From assembly GCF_020911925.1 (NCBI RefSeq), contig NZ_CP087134.1, positions 1,178,001 through 1,242,000 on the forward strand: 64,000 nt of DNA, in the 5' to 3' direction. A program made the translations under genes and the position numbers. Each line of letters opens with the position of its first letter. The first letter of the stretch is position 1. Source of the stretch: Flavobacterium cupriresistens. GTDB taxonomy: Bacteria > Bacteroidota > Bacteroidia > Flavobacteriales > Flavobacteriaceae. The notes beneath the pieces were generated by a model. That model was not told where the DNA came from. It was given only the letters and a program-made list of their open reading frames with translations, and searched no databases. Positions 31,566 to 40,050 of the stretch are shown here, one piece after another.

Positions 31566-32762
31566 ATGAATACATTTTCATTCAAATCAGTACTTGCGGC
31601 TTCGGTCTTTTTTGTTGGGGCAACCAGCTGTTTTGCACAGGACGTTTTAGTAAATTCATTAAAACTAAACGCGAGTGATAAAAGTAAAGAAAACTTTAAA
31701 TTCACAGAACAAATTAATTTAGGAACCACTTCAGTAAAAACACAAGGTTCTTCGGGAACATGCTGGAGTTATTCTACAAACTCTTTTTTAGAATCAGAAA
31801 TGATTCGTTTAGGAAAGCAACCGGTAGAATTGTCTCAGATTTTCTCTGCAAGAAATGTTTATGTTGAAAAAGGAGTCAATTACGTTCGTATGCATGGTGC
31901 TGTTACTTTAGGTGACGGTGGTGCATTACACGATGTAATTAACATGTACAAAAAATACGGAACAGTTCCGAGAGAAGTTTATACAGGATTAAACTACGGA
32001 ACTGATAAAAATAAATTTGCTGAAATGTCTTCTCTTATCGAAGGAGTTTTAGCTGCGGTTGTAAAAAATCCAAACGGAGAATTAACTCCAAACTGGCAAA
32101 AAGCGTATGCTGCTGTTATCGATTCTTATTTAGGAAAAGTGCCGGATAATTTTACTTACAAAGGAAAAAATTACACACCACAATCTTTTGCTAAAGAAGT
32201 AGTAGGAATCAACCCGGATGATTATATCGAAATGTCCTCTTTTACAACAGCTCCATACTACCAAAAAACAATGATGGCTGTACCGGATAACTGGTCTTTT
32301 GATCAGGTTTACAATGTAAAAGTAAACGATATGACAGACGTTATTGACAATGCTTTGAAAAAAGGATACACAGTAGCTTGGGCAACTGACGTAAGTGAGA
32401 AAAGCTTTAGCTGGAAAAATGGAGTAGCCTATGTTCCAACAAAAAAATTCGATGATATGACTGCTGAAGAAAAAGCAGACATGTTCAACGGACCAAAACC
32501 GGAACCGGAAATCACTCCTGAAATGCGTCAGACTGCGTTTGATAACTACACCACTACAGACGATCACGGAATGCACATTATTGGTCTTGCAAAAGATCAA
32601 ACCGGAAGAGAATATTATATCGTAAAAAACTCATGGGGAGAAACAAACGACTACAAAGGTTTCTTGTTTGTAACTAAAAACTTCGTGAAATACAAAACGA
32701 CTGCCTTAATGGTAAACAAAGGAGGAATTCCTGCTGATATCGCTAAGAAGTTAGGGGTTTAA
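31566..32762 (+). CDS. Secreted C1-family (bleomycin hydrolase/PepC-type) peptidase
   Basis: A 398-residue papain-fold cysteine peptidase with a signal peptide (to SCFAQ, residue 25). The catalytic residues are visible: Gln60 and Cys66 in TQGSSGTCWSY, the His in DDHGMHIIGLAKD (about 337-341) and Asn in VKNSWGET (about 358). PepC/bleomycin hydrolase is normally a cytoplasmic hexamer of about 450 residues; this exported, shorter form is common in Bacteroidetes and probably digests peptides in the periplasm or outside. It has its own terminator. Confidence 0.88.
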   Translation: MNTFSFKSVLAASVFFVGATSCFAQDVLVNSLKLNASDKSKENFKFTEQINLGTTSVKTQGSSGTCWSYSTNSFLESEMIRLGKQPVELSQIFSARNVYVEKGVNYVRMHGAVTLGDGGALHDVINMYKKYGTVPREVYTGLNYGTDKNKFAEMSSLIEGVLAAVVKNPNGELTPNWQKAYAAVIDSYLGKVPDNFTYKGKNYTPQSFAKEVVGINPDDYIEMSSFTTAPYYQKTMMAVPDNWSFDQVYNVKVNDMTDVIDNALKKGYTVAWATDVSEKSFSWKNGVAYVPTKKFDDMTAEEKADMFNGPKPEPEITPEMRQTAFDNYTTTDDHGMHIIGLAKDQTGREYYIVKNSWGETNDYKGFLFVTKNFVKYKTTALMVNKGGIPADIAKKLGV

Positions 32763-32787
32763 TTACCTTAGGTTTTAAAGAAAATAG

Positions 32788-32822
32788 AAAAGCGCTGCAA
32801 TGAAAATTGCGGCGCTTTTTTT
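32788..32822 (+). terminator. Terminator after the C1 peptidase gene
   Basis: AGCGCTGCAA (32791-32800) pairs with TTGCGGCGCT (32807-32816), flanked by an A-run and a T-run. Confidence 0.82.
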
Positions 32823-32840
32823 ATGATTTAATTTAAATAG

Positions 32841-33299
32841 TTACAAAACAGCCATTTCTTTCTTATCATATTCATTGTCTGTTTTTATAATCTCGTGTAT
32901 AGCATGTAGTAATTTAATTCTTTTTTCTACATTAATTTGTTCCGATGCTGAATTTGAAATTTTTTGTAACTCATAAATTGGTTTTAGCTCATTTCGGATA
33001 TTAACAAAGGTATTGTCTTTTAGACCACTATAATTTATAGATGCAGATTTAATACTACCGTTTAAATCTTCATCTATATTAAATATTTTATTGGGTTGTA
33101 TTTCATTTGGATATTGCTCATCAACAAAATATACTACAAACTTATCTATCTGTTTTTTGTATGATTTCATGATGGGTATTTCATCGTTACTTAATGCTAC
33201 TCTGTAACTATTGTTGTCAACATTAATTTTAAATGTTTTTTTAAATTCGTTTTTAATAAGTTCCCGAAATTTCTGTATTATAAGATTATCTTTTTCCAT
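32841..33299 (-). CDS. Hypothetical protein of an AT-rich two-gene module
   Basis: A 152-residue cytoplasmic-looking protein from the ATG at 33299 (MEKDNLIIQKFRELIKNEF); an upstream in-frame start at 33332 would overlap the preceding gene by 26 bp. It has an N-terminal helical part, a middle region with DKFVVYFVDEQYPNE and a helical C-terminus (VEKRIKLLHAIHEIIK). No family is recognised. It follows the 2TM protein gene immediately, so the two are a unit. The base composition is visibly more AT-rich than that of its neighbours, suggesting acquisition. Confidence 0.65.
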   Translation of the reverse strand: MEKDNLIIQKFRELIKNEFKKTFKINVDNNSYRVALSNDEIPIMKSYKKQIDKFVVYFVDEQYPNEIQPNKIFNIDEDLNGSIKSASINYSGLKDNTFVNIRNELKPIYELQKISNSASEQINVEKRIKLLHAIHEIIKTDNEYDKKEMAVL

Positions 33300-33306
33300 A
33301 GAATTA

Positions 33307-34077
33307 TTAATTTGGGTTATTAAATAGGACACTATTATGTTTTAAGACCTCCTCTATTATTCTAAAGTTCGTATTGTTGAAATCAATATCCATTGTAGAA
33401 TCTACAACAATGACGCCAAATAAATCGTGAGAGTTAAAAAATTTAATAGGGCAACTTACAAAACTTCGAGATTTACTGGTTACTTTTTTTGCTTTAAATT
33501 TAGGGATATTAAATTTAGTTAATTGTTCTTGATAATACAAATTTGGATTTAAATTATTAAATTCACAAGTGTTGTTGAAAAAGTAAATTCCCAGATTATA
33601 ACATATTCCTGCGCAACCTTCATTTGGTAAAAATTTAATTTTACTTAGTTTCTTTTCCTGTCTAGTTTGATACCTTCCAACATTCAATAAAAAAGTTGTG
33701 TAACTGAACCAGAATTTTTTATGTAAAAATAGTAGTCCTTCTTTTTTAATAAAGAGAGATACTCTAAACTCATGATTTTGAAAATTTGGTTCGGATGAAA
33801 TAAATTCTTCAAAAATAATCTGGCAAATATTGTTATATAGTTTTTCGTCTTTTTTTGTATCGTTATTTCTGTGTGAAAGATAATAAAAGAGTAAATTTAG
33901 TAATCCCAAAAAGCTTAAGACTATGAAATAATGTTTGATTAAAGAATTCCTTAGTCCTGTATCAAGGATTCCTTCTGTAAAAATTAGGTTTTTGTCACTA
34001 ATTGATTGAAGATATAGAGCAATAACAAAAGAAATAAATAGTTGTATTGCACCATAAATGAAGGTCTTTTTTAACAT
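33307..34077 (-). CDS. Two-transmembrane protein with GAF-like domain
   Basis: A 256-residue protein from the ATG at 34077 (MLKKTFIYGAIQLFISF). Two hydrophobic segments at about 5-24 and 48-66 are followed by a cytoplasmic region of about 180 residues. The last part (NEGCAGICYNLG, then SRSFVSCPIKF, then LFGVIVVDSTMDIDF, then IIEEVL) resembles a GAF sensor domain in order and spacing. This suggests a membrane-bound sensor acting with the 152-residue protein encoded just downstream. The function is unknown and the GAF call is tentative. Confidence 0.6.
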   Translation of the reverse strand: MLKKTFIYGAIQLFISFVIALYLQSISDKNLIFTEGILDTGLRNSLIKHYFIVLSFLGLLNLLFYYLSHRNNDTKKDEKLYNNICQIIFEEFISSEPNFQNHEFRVSLFIKKEGLLFLHKKFWFSYTTFLLNVGRYQTRQEKKLSKIKFLPNEGCAGICYNLGIYFFNNTCEFNNLNPNLYYQEQLTKFNIPKFKAKKVTSKSRSFVSCPIKFFNSHDLFGVIVVDSTMDIDFNNTNFRIIEEVLKHNSVLFNNPN

Positions 34078-34210
34078 AATTAAAATGTATCTTGTAATAT
34101 TACTAATTACAAATAAGACCAATTTTGTTTATAAATCTATCATGAAATTCCAAAGAGTCTAATTTGTCGGTTCTGATTTTGCAGTTATTTCAGATTTTAT
34201 ATAAAAGAGC

Positions 34211-34603
34211 CTACTTCCCTTCCAAAAACTTCTCCAAATACGCAACCTTATCTTTTTCAGCCTGAACCAAACGTTCATAAAGTTCCACAACTTTATCAAG
34301 TGGGTTGAAAGTACAGCTATGATTAACTCCAGCATTAACAATACCATTATCGTGATAAGTATTCCCAATAATATTCAAAACCGCTTCATCCGAAAAGTTT
34401 TTAATTGCGTCCACAGAAACACCTAAAGCTTCCGCAATTGTATTCAGTCTTTCCTCATCAACAGTTTCGCTTCCTTCAATATTAGAAACAGCTTGTTGAC
34501 TTACGCCAATAGAAATGGCAAGTGCTTCTTGTTTCATTCCTCTAAGCTCTCTGATTCGGCTAATGTTTCTGCCGATATGTTTTGGTTTTGTTGCTGTGCT
34601 CAT
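34211..34603 (-). CDS. XRE family helix-turn-helix regulator
   Basis: A 130-residue DNA-binding protein: HTH_3 domain at about 10-68 (IGRNISRIRELRGMKQ, LAISIGVSQQAVSNIEGS, LNTIAEALGVSVDAI), then a linker and a C-terminal coiled-coil-like helix (LYERLVQAEKDKVAYLEKF) for dimerisation. Such regulators in Bacteroidetes often control a single nearby operon. It lies upstream of the AT-rich two-gene module on the same strand, 134 bp away, which makes that module its plausible target. Confidence 0.88.
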   Translation of the reverse strand: MSTATKPKHIGRNISRIRELRGMKQEALAISIGVSQQAVSNIEGSETVDEERLNTIAEALGVSVDAIKNFSDEAVLNIIGNTYHDNGIVNAGVNHSCTFNPLDKVVELYERLVQAEKDKVAYLEKFLEGK

Positions 34604-34790
34604 AGCTCAAAGATATTTAAAATTCCTTAAAAAATTGTGCTCAAGTAGAATACAAACTTCTGCTTGTGAGATACAATTTAATGTGTTTCAATATAATGGT
34701 AATTAATTGCTTAATTGCAACTCAGAAACAAAAATACAATTTTTCTGACAAATACTATTTAAAAACCAAAAAAATTAAATTTTAAACGCC

Positions 34791-35066
34791 ATGCAAACAG
34801 AAAACAAAACCACAGCAGATCAGGATAACGTGATGAGGTCATTATCTAAATTTCTTTCAGATATTTGTTTCGAGGGAGAATTTAGAAAACAGCCCGAATA
34901 TTTAACTGAAATTTTCGAGTACATCCTCGAGACCAAAATGGGAGACAATTTCGATTTACGAACCAAAATGATGAGCTGTATTAAAACCAGCAAAATGTTG
35001 GTAAAAGTTCTTGAGCCATTTTCAGATGATGAAATAGAAAAAGCCTGTGCTGAGATCAGAGGTTAG
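34791..35066 (+). CDS. Small hypothetical protein
   Basis: A 91-residue soluble, largely helical protein (LSKFLSDICFEGEFRKQPEY, EIFEYILETKMGDNFDLRTK, EPFSDDEIEKACAEIRG). No motif is recognised. It starts at a good ATG with an A-rich upstream region, and codon use looks normal for the window, so I take it as real. It is divergent from the XRE gene and followed by a dispersed palindromic repeat. Confidence 0.6.
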   Translation: MQTENKTTADQDNVMRSLSKFLSDICFEGEFRKQPEYLTEIFEYILETKMGDNFDLRTKMMSCIKTSKMLVKVLEPFSDDEIEKACAEIRG

Positions 35067-35128
35067 GATTTTGAACTGAATCTTGCTATTTTCGATGCGG
35101 GAAAAATCTCCTTTTACCGCATTTTTTT

Positions 35129-35215
35129 GTCCTTTCGAGGTACGAGAAATCACATCCAATATTCCATACGGTGCTTGCTCAGCTTGTGTGATTTCTCCTT
35201 CGTCGAAAGGACAAA
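35129..35215 (+). repeat. Dispersed ~88-bp palindromic repeat, copy B
   Basis: The inverse orientation of copy A (5329-5420), nearly identical over its length, with outer arms GTCCTTTCGA and TCGAAAGGAC. A damaged end of the same family lies at 37736-37761 (GTGATTTCTCCTGCGTCGAT). Confidence 0.82.
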
Positions 35216-35231
35216 CTGGACTTAATTGTAA

Positions 35232-35852
35232 TTATAAACTCATGTCTTTCCTCCCAACAAATCGTATTACAGCACCTTTCCCAATATGAAATTGCCCTTC
35301 ATTGAGAATGATTTCTTCTTCCTCTAAAAGTAAGATTTCATAATTTTCAAAATCAGCCTGTATTTCTTCTTTCGAAAATAAATCAGCAATCGCATCCGGT
35401 CCGCCAACTTTTGGGTTTGCTTTTTTAAAATGCAAATGACTTTTACTGAAAGCTTCAAAAATAATAAGTCCTCCGGGTTTTAGATATTCATTTAGTTTTT
35501 TGTGGAGTTTTGATTTTGTTTCTGCAGAGAAATGAGCGTAAATCAATCCAATTGCATCGAAAGATTCTTTTTCGAATTCGAGTTCTTCCAGATCGCCTAC
35601 ATTATATTCTAAAGTCACATTGTTTTCTTTGGCCAGTTTTAATGCTTTTAACTGCCCTTCTGTGCTTAAATCAAACGAAGTGACAGTCCAGTTCAGTTGT
35701 GCTGCAAAAACGCCGTTACGACCTTCGCCATCGGCAGGCATCAATATAGATCCGGGTTTGAATTTAGGCAGCCATTCTTTAAAAAACAGATTAGGTGCTG
35801 TTCCGTAAGCAAATTCAGTGTTCTTGTATCTTTCATCCCATTTTTGATTCAT
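35232..35852 (-). CDS. Class I SAM-dependent methyltransferase
   Basis: A 206-residue Rossmann-fold methyltransferase. Motif I is LMPADGEGRNGVFAA at about 37-51, SAM acidic residue in TSFDLS, then NVGDLEELEFEKESFDAI and the post-motif LKPGGLIIFEAF. It resembles the TehB/thiopurine-methyltransferase-like group of detoxifying enzymes; substrate not determined. It begins MNQKWDERYKNTEFAYG, typical of the group. It is followed on the same strand only by the palindromic repeat, so it is probably transcribed alone. Confidence 0.85.
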   Translation of the reverse strand: MNQKWDERYKNTEFAYGTAPNLFFKEWLPKFKPGSILMPADGEGRNGVFAAQLNWTVTSFDLSTEGQLKALKLAKENNVTLEYNVGDLEELEFEKESFDAIGLIYAHFSAETKSKLHKKLNEYLKPGGLIIFEAFSKSHLHFKKANPKVGGPDAIADLFSKEEIQADFENYEILLLEEEEIILNEGQFHIGKGAVIRFVGRKDMSL

Positions 35853-35933
35853 TTTGATTCGGTTTAAATTAATATTTCAAAATTAGCCGGAAAACGTTTC
35901 GACAGTTAGGACAATAATGCAGTTTACTATGAC

Positions 35934-36791
35934 TTATTTGAAGTTTTTGCGAAATGTCTCGGGAGAAAATCCGGTATGTTTCCTGAAGAATCTAATAAAA
36001 TAAGAGACATCTTCATAGCCCATATAATCTGCAATTTGATTTACCTGATTGGAGGTTGCCAAAAGATATCTTTTAGACTCCAGAATGATCGCTTCGGTGA
36101 TAAGTTCAGAAGCCTTTTTGTTTACTAACGTTTTGGTGATATTGTTTAGCTGATAGGAAGTAAGATGTAGCATTTCGCCATAAGCAGCAATGGATTTGTG
36201 CGTGCGAATATGAGTTTCTAAAAGTGTTCTGAATTCATCCAGACGTTCCTGTGCGTATAAGTTAGTATTGTCGGTTGGATTATTGTTTTGTTCCCGCATA
36301 AGTTCCAAAAAGAAAATACGGAGATTGGCTTTTATGATTTCAATATAATTTTCGTGTTGGTCATGGTATTCCTGAAAAATATAAGTCAAAACGAAAAGTA
36401 CTTTTTGAAAAGTAGCCTCTTTAAGTCCATAGTAATTCTGCTGGCTTATTTTAGTTAAAGAAGTCTGACTTGTTTTATCATCAGAAGAATAAAAACCAGT
36501 AGTAAACTGAATCATATAACCGGTGCTTTTGGCATTTAACTCCAACCGATGTGCCTGCCCCGGACGCAAGAAGAAAACAGTATTGTCTTTTATTTCGTAG
36601 CCTTTGAAATCAATTTCATGAAAACCGGCTCCTTTTTGTAAAACCAAAATATGGCAGAAATCATGTCGATGTAATTGCTGAATGAGGTTTTCTCCCAAAA
36701 GCAAATCCTGAACAGTACGGATGCTGAAATTTAGGGAAAAATTTGTTTTTTCAGGAGGTGTAGTAAGATTTCGAACCGGGATCTTTTCCAT
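35934..36791 (-). CDS. AraC family transcriptional regulator
   Basis: A 285-residue regulator with an N-terminal cupin sensor (LHRHDFCHILVLQKGAGFHE, FFLRPGQAHRLEL) and a C-terminal AraC double helix-turn-helix (AYGEMLHLTSYQLNNITKTL, IADYMGYEDVSYFIRFFRKH, TGFSPETFR). It is close upstream of the methyltransferase gene on the same strand (81 bp apart), and might regulate it. The ligand is unknown. Confidence 0.88.
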   Translation of the reverse strand: MEKIPVRNLTTPPEKTNFSLNFSIRTVQDLLLGENLIQQLHRHDFCHILVLQKGAGFHEIDFKGYEIKDNTVFFLRPGQAHRLELNAKSTGYMIQFTTGFYSSDDKTSQTSLTKISQQNYYGLKEATFQKVLFVLTYIFQEYHDQHENYIEIIKANLRIFFLELMREQNNNPTDNTNLYAQERLDEFRTLLETHIRTHKSIAAYGEMLHLTSYQLNNITKTLVNKKASELITEAIILESKRYLLATSNQVNQIADYMGYEDVSYFIRFFRKHTGFSPETFRKNFK

Positions 36792-36974
36792 TTTAGTTTG
36801 ATGTGATACAAATGTACAAAACAGCGTTGCGAAAATAGAGAATGACTTTTATATAAATAGATGTACTTCAACGTTTTTTGCGGTTGTTTACGGGGCAAAT
36901 TAGGAGTAATATGTAAGAATTGAGTACCTTAGATGAGTTTTAGAATACTGGTAATGCTCTTAATTTTAGTTTGT

Positions 36975-37649
36975 ATGAAAAAATATCTACTTATTTTTAC
37001 AGCGATTGCATGTATTTTTTCTTTAAACTGTTTTGGACAGAACAACGATATTGTTCTTGCTAACGTGAAAATGAAAAATGCAAAATCGAAATCTGACAAG
37101 ATACCCAATACAGATCTTGTTGTAGAATCTTATCGCGTTGAAGAAACCATCAATATGGCATTTGGAAACCGAACCACTACTTATGAAGTTTCTAAGCTGG
37201 ATATGGTTAATACCTATGATTTAGGACCAAATAATACCCGAAAGGTGATCCCACAATATGCAAAACCAAAAGAAAAGACATTAGGAACCACAATAGAGAC
37301 AAAAGCCATTGTTGATACTTTGAAAGTTGCTGTAAAACCGGTTAAAGTAAATGTTCTTCCTCCTGCGAAAAAAGAAAAGTATATCACTATAAATGTGGTC
37401 AACACGTACGAAAAAGTCTTAGACCGTGGATACAAATCAATAGAGATGCTCAAAAAAGTAGCAGACCGATCTTATTTTGAAAATGATATGATTAATGCTG
37501 CAAAACATTATGCTCAATTGTTTGAGATGAGTACCAACTTAGAAGCGTCTTATTATTTCAGATATGCGCAAGCATTGAAAGGTATTAATGAAATGGAAAA
37601 ATCGGAAGAAATGATGCAGCTGTTTAAAAGTAAAAATGGTAGTAAGTAA
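36975..37649 (+). CDS. Exported protein resembling the N-terminal part of Bacteroidetes OmpA/MotB-like proteins
   Basis: A 224-residue protein with a signal peptide (MKKYLLIFTAIACIFSLNCF, ending GQ). Its C-terminal third (YKSIEMLKKVADRSYFENDM, INAAKHYAQLFEM, EASYYFRYAQALKG) is a TPR-like segment of the kind found at the N-terminus of the large OmpA-family proteins paired with PorP/SprF in Bacteroidetes. No OmpA domain is present, so it is either a short stand-alone relative or the remains of a longer gene. I start at the ATG at 36975 to keep the signal peptide terminal. Confidence 0.65.
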   Translation: MKKYLLIFTAIACIFSLNCFGQNNDIVLANVKMKNAKSKSDKIPNTDLVVESYRVEETINMAFGNRTTTYEVSKLDMVNTYDLGPNNTRKVIPQYAKPKEKTLGTTIETKAIVDTLKVAVKPVKVNVLPPAKKEKYITINVVNTYEKVLDRGYKSIEMLKKVADRSYFENDMINAAKHYAQLFEMSTNLEASYYFRYAQALKGINEMEKSEEMMQLFKSKNGSK

Positions 37650-37787
37650 AATGTAAATTCTTTTCAATCTTGTTGTTTTGGAACAGAAAAAATTACACTA
37701 GTTAAGTAAGAATGATTTGTGGAATAGTTGAATGTGATTTCTCCTGCGTCGATAGGACACGAAAACAACTATTTCTTTTTCACCAAT

Positions 37788-37823
37788 AAAAAAAGAGCAT
37801 CGGTATAAACGATGCTCTTTTTG
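37788..37823. terminator. Terminator between convergent genes
   Basis: AAAGAGCATCG (37792-37802) pairs with CGATGCTCTTT (37810-37820), with an A-run before and T-run after, so it can work in both directions. Confidence 0.8.
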
Positions 37824-37895
37824 ATTTAAAAACTTAATTGTAACGATTTGGGGTCGTGATTGATTTGATGTCTTGAGCTGCTTAATTTTTATTTG

Positions 37896-39470
37896 CTATT
37901 TAACTCTCTTAAGATCTAAATCCTGAAAATCAAAACTAAAATCAATCGTTGGAGATATCCCTTTCATTTTTATGCTTTGTGCTTTTCCTTCTTCATCTAA
38001 ACTAAAGGAGGCAAACGCATCGCAATTCATATCCTGATATTCCCATTTTATAGCAAAAGTATTTGCTTTGTAAAGTTGCATTGGTCCGTTTAGTTTTGGT
38101 GAACGAAGAGATTTGAACCATAATTGATTTCCTTTCAGAAATATTTCCATTTTTCCGAACCATTTATCTTCGTATTGCCCGATAAAGTCTTCGTTTTTGA
38201 TTTTGATATTTTTGGCTTTGTTTACGGTTTCCCAAACTTTTTTAACGGCTTCATTGTCTACGTTCTTTTGTGACTCTAAAAAAGAGGCATGTTTGTCAAT
38301 CCACCCGTAATCGTCCAGACCTAAGTAACTGTCGAGAATGGTTTGACTTACGGCAGAGAAAACACCGGCGCCACCATTTTCGGTATTGGTTAAAACTACG
38401 ACCCCTAAATTTAAATCCGGAATCATTGTAACTATAGAAAGCATTCCCGGTAATCCACCTGTGTGGGAAACGCTTAGATTTCCTTTTACATCAGCTAAAA
38501 ACCAACCTAATCCATAACCGTTAAAATGTTGTTTGTATCTCGGGTCCGGATCCGCTGGAAGGACTGAGTACAATTTCCACATTTCATTTTGTCTTTCCGG
38601 AGAGAAAAGTTGTTTGTCTAATTGGTCTCCGTATTTCCCTTTGTTTAATTGTACCAGAACCCATTTTGACATATCATCTGCATTAGATACAATGCCACCG
38701 GGAGCACCGTTTACCATTTCTTCAAACCCTTGAATGGTTTTTATTTTGTTGTTCTCGGTACCGTTTGTCGAGTGGGGTGTAGCTAGATTAGATTTGTCTT
38801 TTATGTCTTTAAGAGAAGCATGTGAGTTGTTCATCTGTAAAGGATTCATGATTTTGGTTTCGATAAATGCCTCCCAGCTCATTCCGCTTACTCTTGCGGT
38901 CAGCTCGCCTGCTACAAAATAAAGCAGATTGTCATAATCAAACTGTGTTCTGAATTCCGAAACAGGTTTAAAATGCTGAAAATTGCTTAAAACATCTTTT
39001 ATGGTAAAGTCAGTACCGTTAGGAAAAAACATTAAATCTCCGGCGCCTAAACCAAGTCCGCTACGATGACATAATAAATCTTCGATAAGAAAATGTTCTG
39101 TTACGTACTCATTGTACATTTTAAATTCGGGAATATAGGTCTTCACTTTGTCTTTCCAGGAAATCTTTCCTTCATCGACTAGAATAGCTAACGCGGCAGT
39201 AGTAAAAGCTTTGCTGTTAGAAGCAATTTGAAAATTGGTGTGCTCGTCGACAGCTTGTTTTGTGTTGATAGACTTAACGCCATATCCTTTCTTGTGGATC
39301 ACTTTTCCATCTTTTATAATGGCGACTGCAACTCCGGCAACATTAAATTTTTCGATTGATTTTTCTACAAGGGCATCAACTTCTTTTGAAGAGAGTTGAG
39401 CAAAGATATTACTGGTGGTAAGTAATAAGAAAGTGGTTAAAATGGTTAATGCGAATTTTGGTTTTTTCAT
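37896..39470 (-). CDS. Serine hydrolase, class C beta-lactamase-like family
   Basis: A 524-residue exported protein (signal peptide to NIFAQ, residue 25). The SxxK motif is S84-N-S-K87, the YxN motif is in FDYDNLLY, and the third motif is SHTGGLPG. After the catalytic domain there is a C-terminal beta-rich region of about 110 residues (DUF3471-like). Such proteins are usually esterases, D-aminopeptidases or peptidases rather than true beta-lactamases. Substrate unknown. A second, unrelated member of the superfamily lies at 57657. Confidence 0.85.
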   Translation of the reverse strand: MKKPKFALTILTTFLLLTTSNIFAQLSSKEVDALVEKSIEKFNVAGVAVAIIKDGKVIHKKGYGVKSINTKQAVDEHTNFQIASNSKAFTTAALAILVDEGKISWKDKVKTYIPEFKMYNEYVTEHFLIEDLLCHRSGLGLGAGDLMFFPNGTDFTIKDVLSNFQHFKPVSEFRTQFDYDNLLYFVAGELTARVSGMSWEAFIETKIMNPLQMNNSHASLKDIKDKSNLATPHSTNGTENNKIKTIQGFEEMVNGAPGGIVSNADDMSKWVLVQLNKGKYGDQLDKQLFSPERQNEMWKLYSVLPADPDPRYKQHFNGYGLGWFLADVKGNLSVSHTGGLPGMLSIVTMIPDLNLGVVVLTNTENGGAGVFSAVSQTILDSYLGLDDYGWIDKHASFLESQKNVDNEAVKKVWETVNKAKNIKIKNEDFIGQYEDKWFGKMEIFLKGNQLWFKSLRSPKLNGPMQLYKANTFAIKWEYQDMNCDAFASFSLDEEGKAQSIKMKGISPTIDFSFDFQDLDLKRVK

Positions 39471-39607
39471 GTTTTTTGGTCTGATTGTTTAATGTAGTTT
39501 AATTAGTAGGGTTTTCCCTTCGGAACGAATATATAAAATAAAAGAACATCAAAAAGATCCGAATTTAGTTTTTAGGAAAACGATGTTCTAATATATCGTA
39601 AAAAATT

Positions 39608-39641
39608 AAACCTGACAGGTTTCAAAAACCTGTCAGGTTTA
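39608..39641. repeat. Perfect inverted repeat upstream of the serine hydrolase
   Basis: AAACCTGACAGGTTT is followed after a few bases by AAACCTGTCAGGTTT. It lies in a 310-bp gap (39471-39780) that otherwise holds TTGGAATTT microrepeats near 39683 and the tRNA terminator; no gene is seen. Confidence 0.8.
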
Positions 39642-39740
39642 ATTATATAAAAAACAATTTATTCAAAAACAGATTCCCACAAGATTGGAATTTGGAATTT
39701 AAAAAGTTTGGAATTTCAATCCAATATTTCGGTTATAAGC

Positions 39741-39779
39741 AAAAAAAAAGACTATCGTGATGATAGTCTTTTTTTTTAA
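39741..39779 (-). terminator. Terminator of the tRNA-Asn pair
   Basis: AAAGACTATC-gtga-GATAGTCTTT with long A- and T-runs on the two sides, directly 3' of the tRNA-Asn genes on the minus strand. Confidence 0.8.
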
Positions 39780-39780
39780 G

Positions 39781-39854
39781 CTCCCCCTCTTGGGCTCGAA
39801 CCAAGGACCCTCTGATTAACAGTCAGATGCTCTAACCAACTGAGCTAAGGAGGA
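39781..39854 (-). tRNA. tRNA-Asn (anticodon GTT), copy 1
   Basis: Minus strand, 74 nt: acceptor TCCTCCT with AGGGGGA plus discriminator G, D-arm GCTCAGTTGGTTAGAGC, anticodon loop CTGTTAA (GTT), T-arm CTTGGTTCGAGCCCAAG. CCA is not encoded. Confidence 0.95.
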
Positions 39855-39893
39855 ATCACCTTAAAGGTAAATATGTTTGCTAAAAAAAAGTTG

Positions 39894-39967
39894 CTCCCCC
39901 TCTTGGGCTCGAACCAAGGACCCTCTGATTAACAGTCAGATGCTCTAACCAACTGAGCTAAGGAGGA
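39894..39967 (-). tRNA. tRNA-Asn (anticodon GTT), copy 2
   Basis: Identical over all 74 nt to the copy at 39781-39854, 39 bp away, in the same orientation. The pair is probably one transcript. Confidence 0.95.
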
Positions 39968-40050
39968 AGATGTTGTTCTTTTTAGCGAGTGCAAATATAT
40001 ATCAATTTTTGGTTTCTAAAAAACATTTTTGCTCTTTTTTTTCAAAAAAA

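Noticed and set aside
32130..32600. 156-codon minus-strand frame
   Set aside because: It lies wholly inside the C1 peptidase gene, opposite conserved catalytic segments.
39781..39967. tRNA-Asn pair as an attachment site
   Set aside because: No partial tRNA copy, integrase or mobile genes lie next to it; the duplicate is a full gene.
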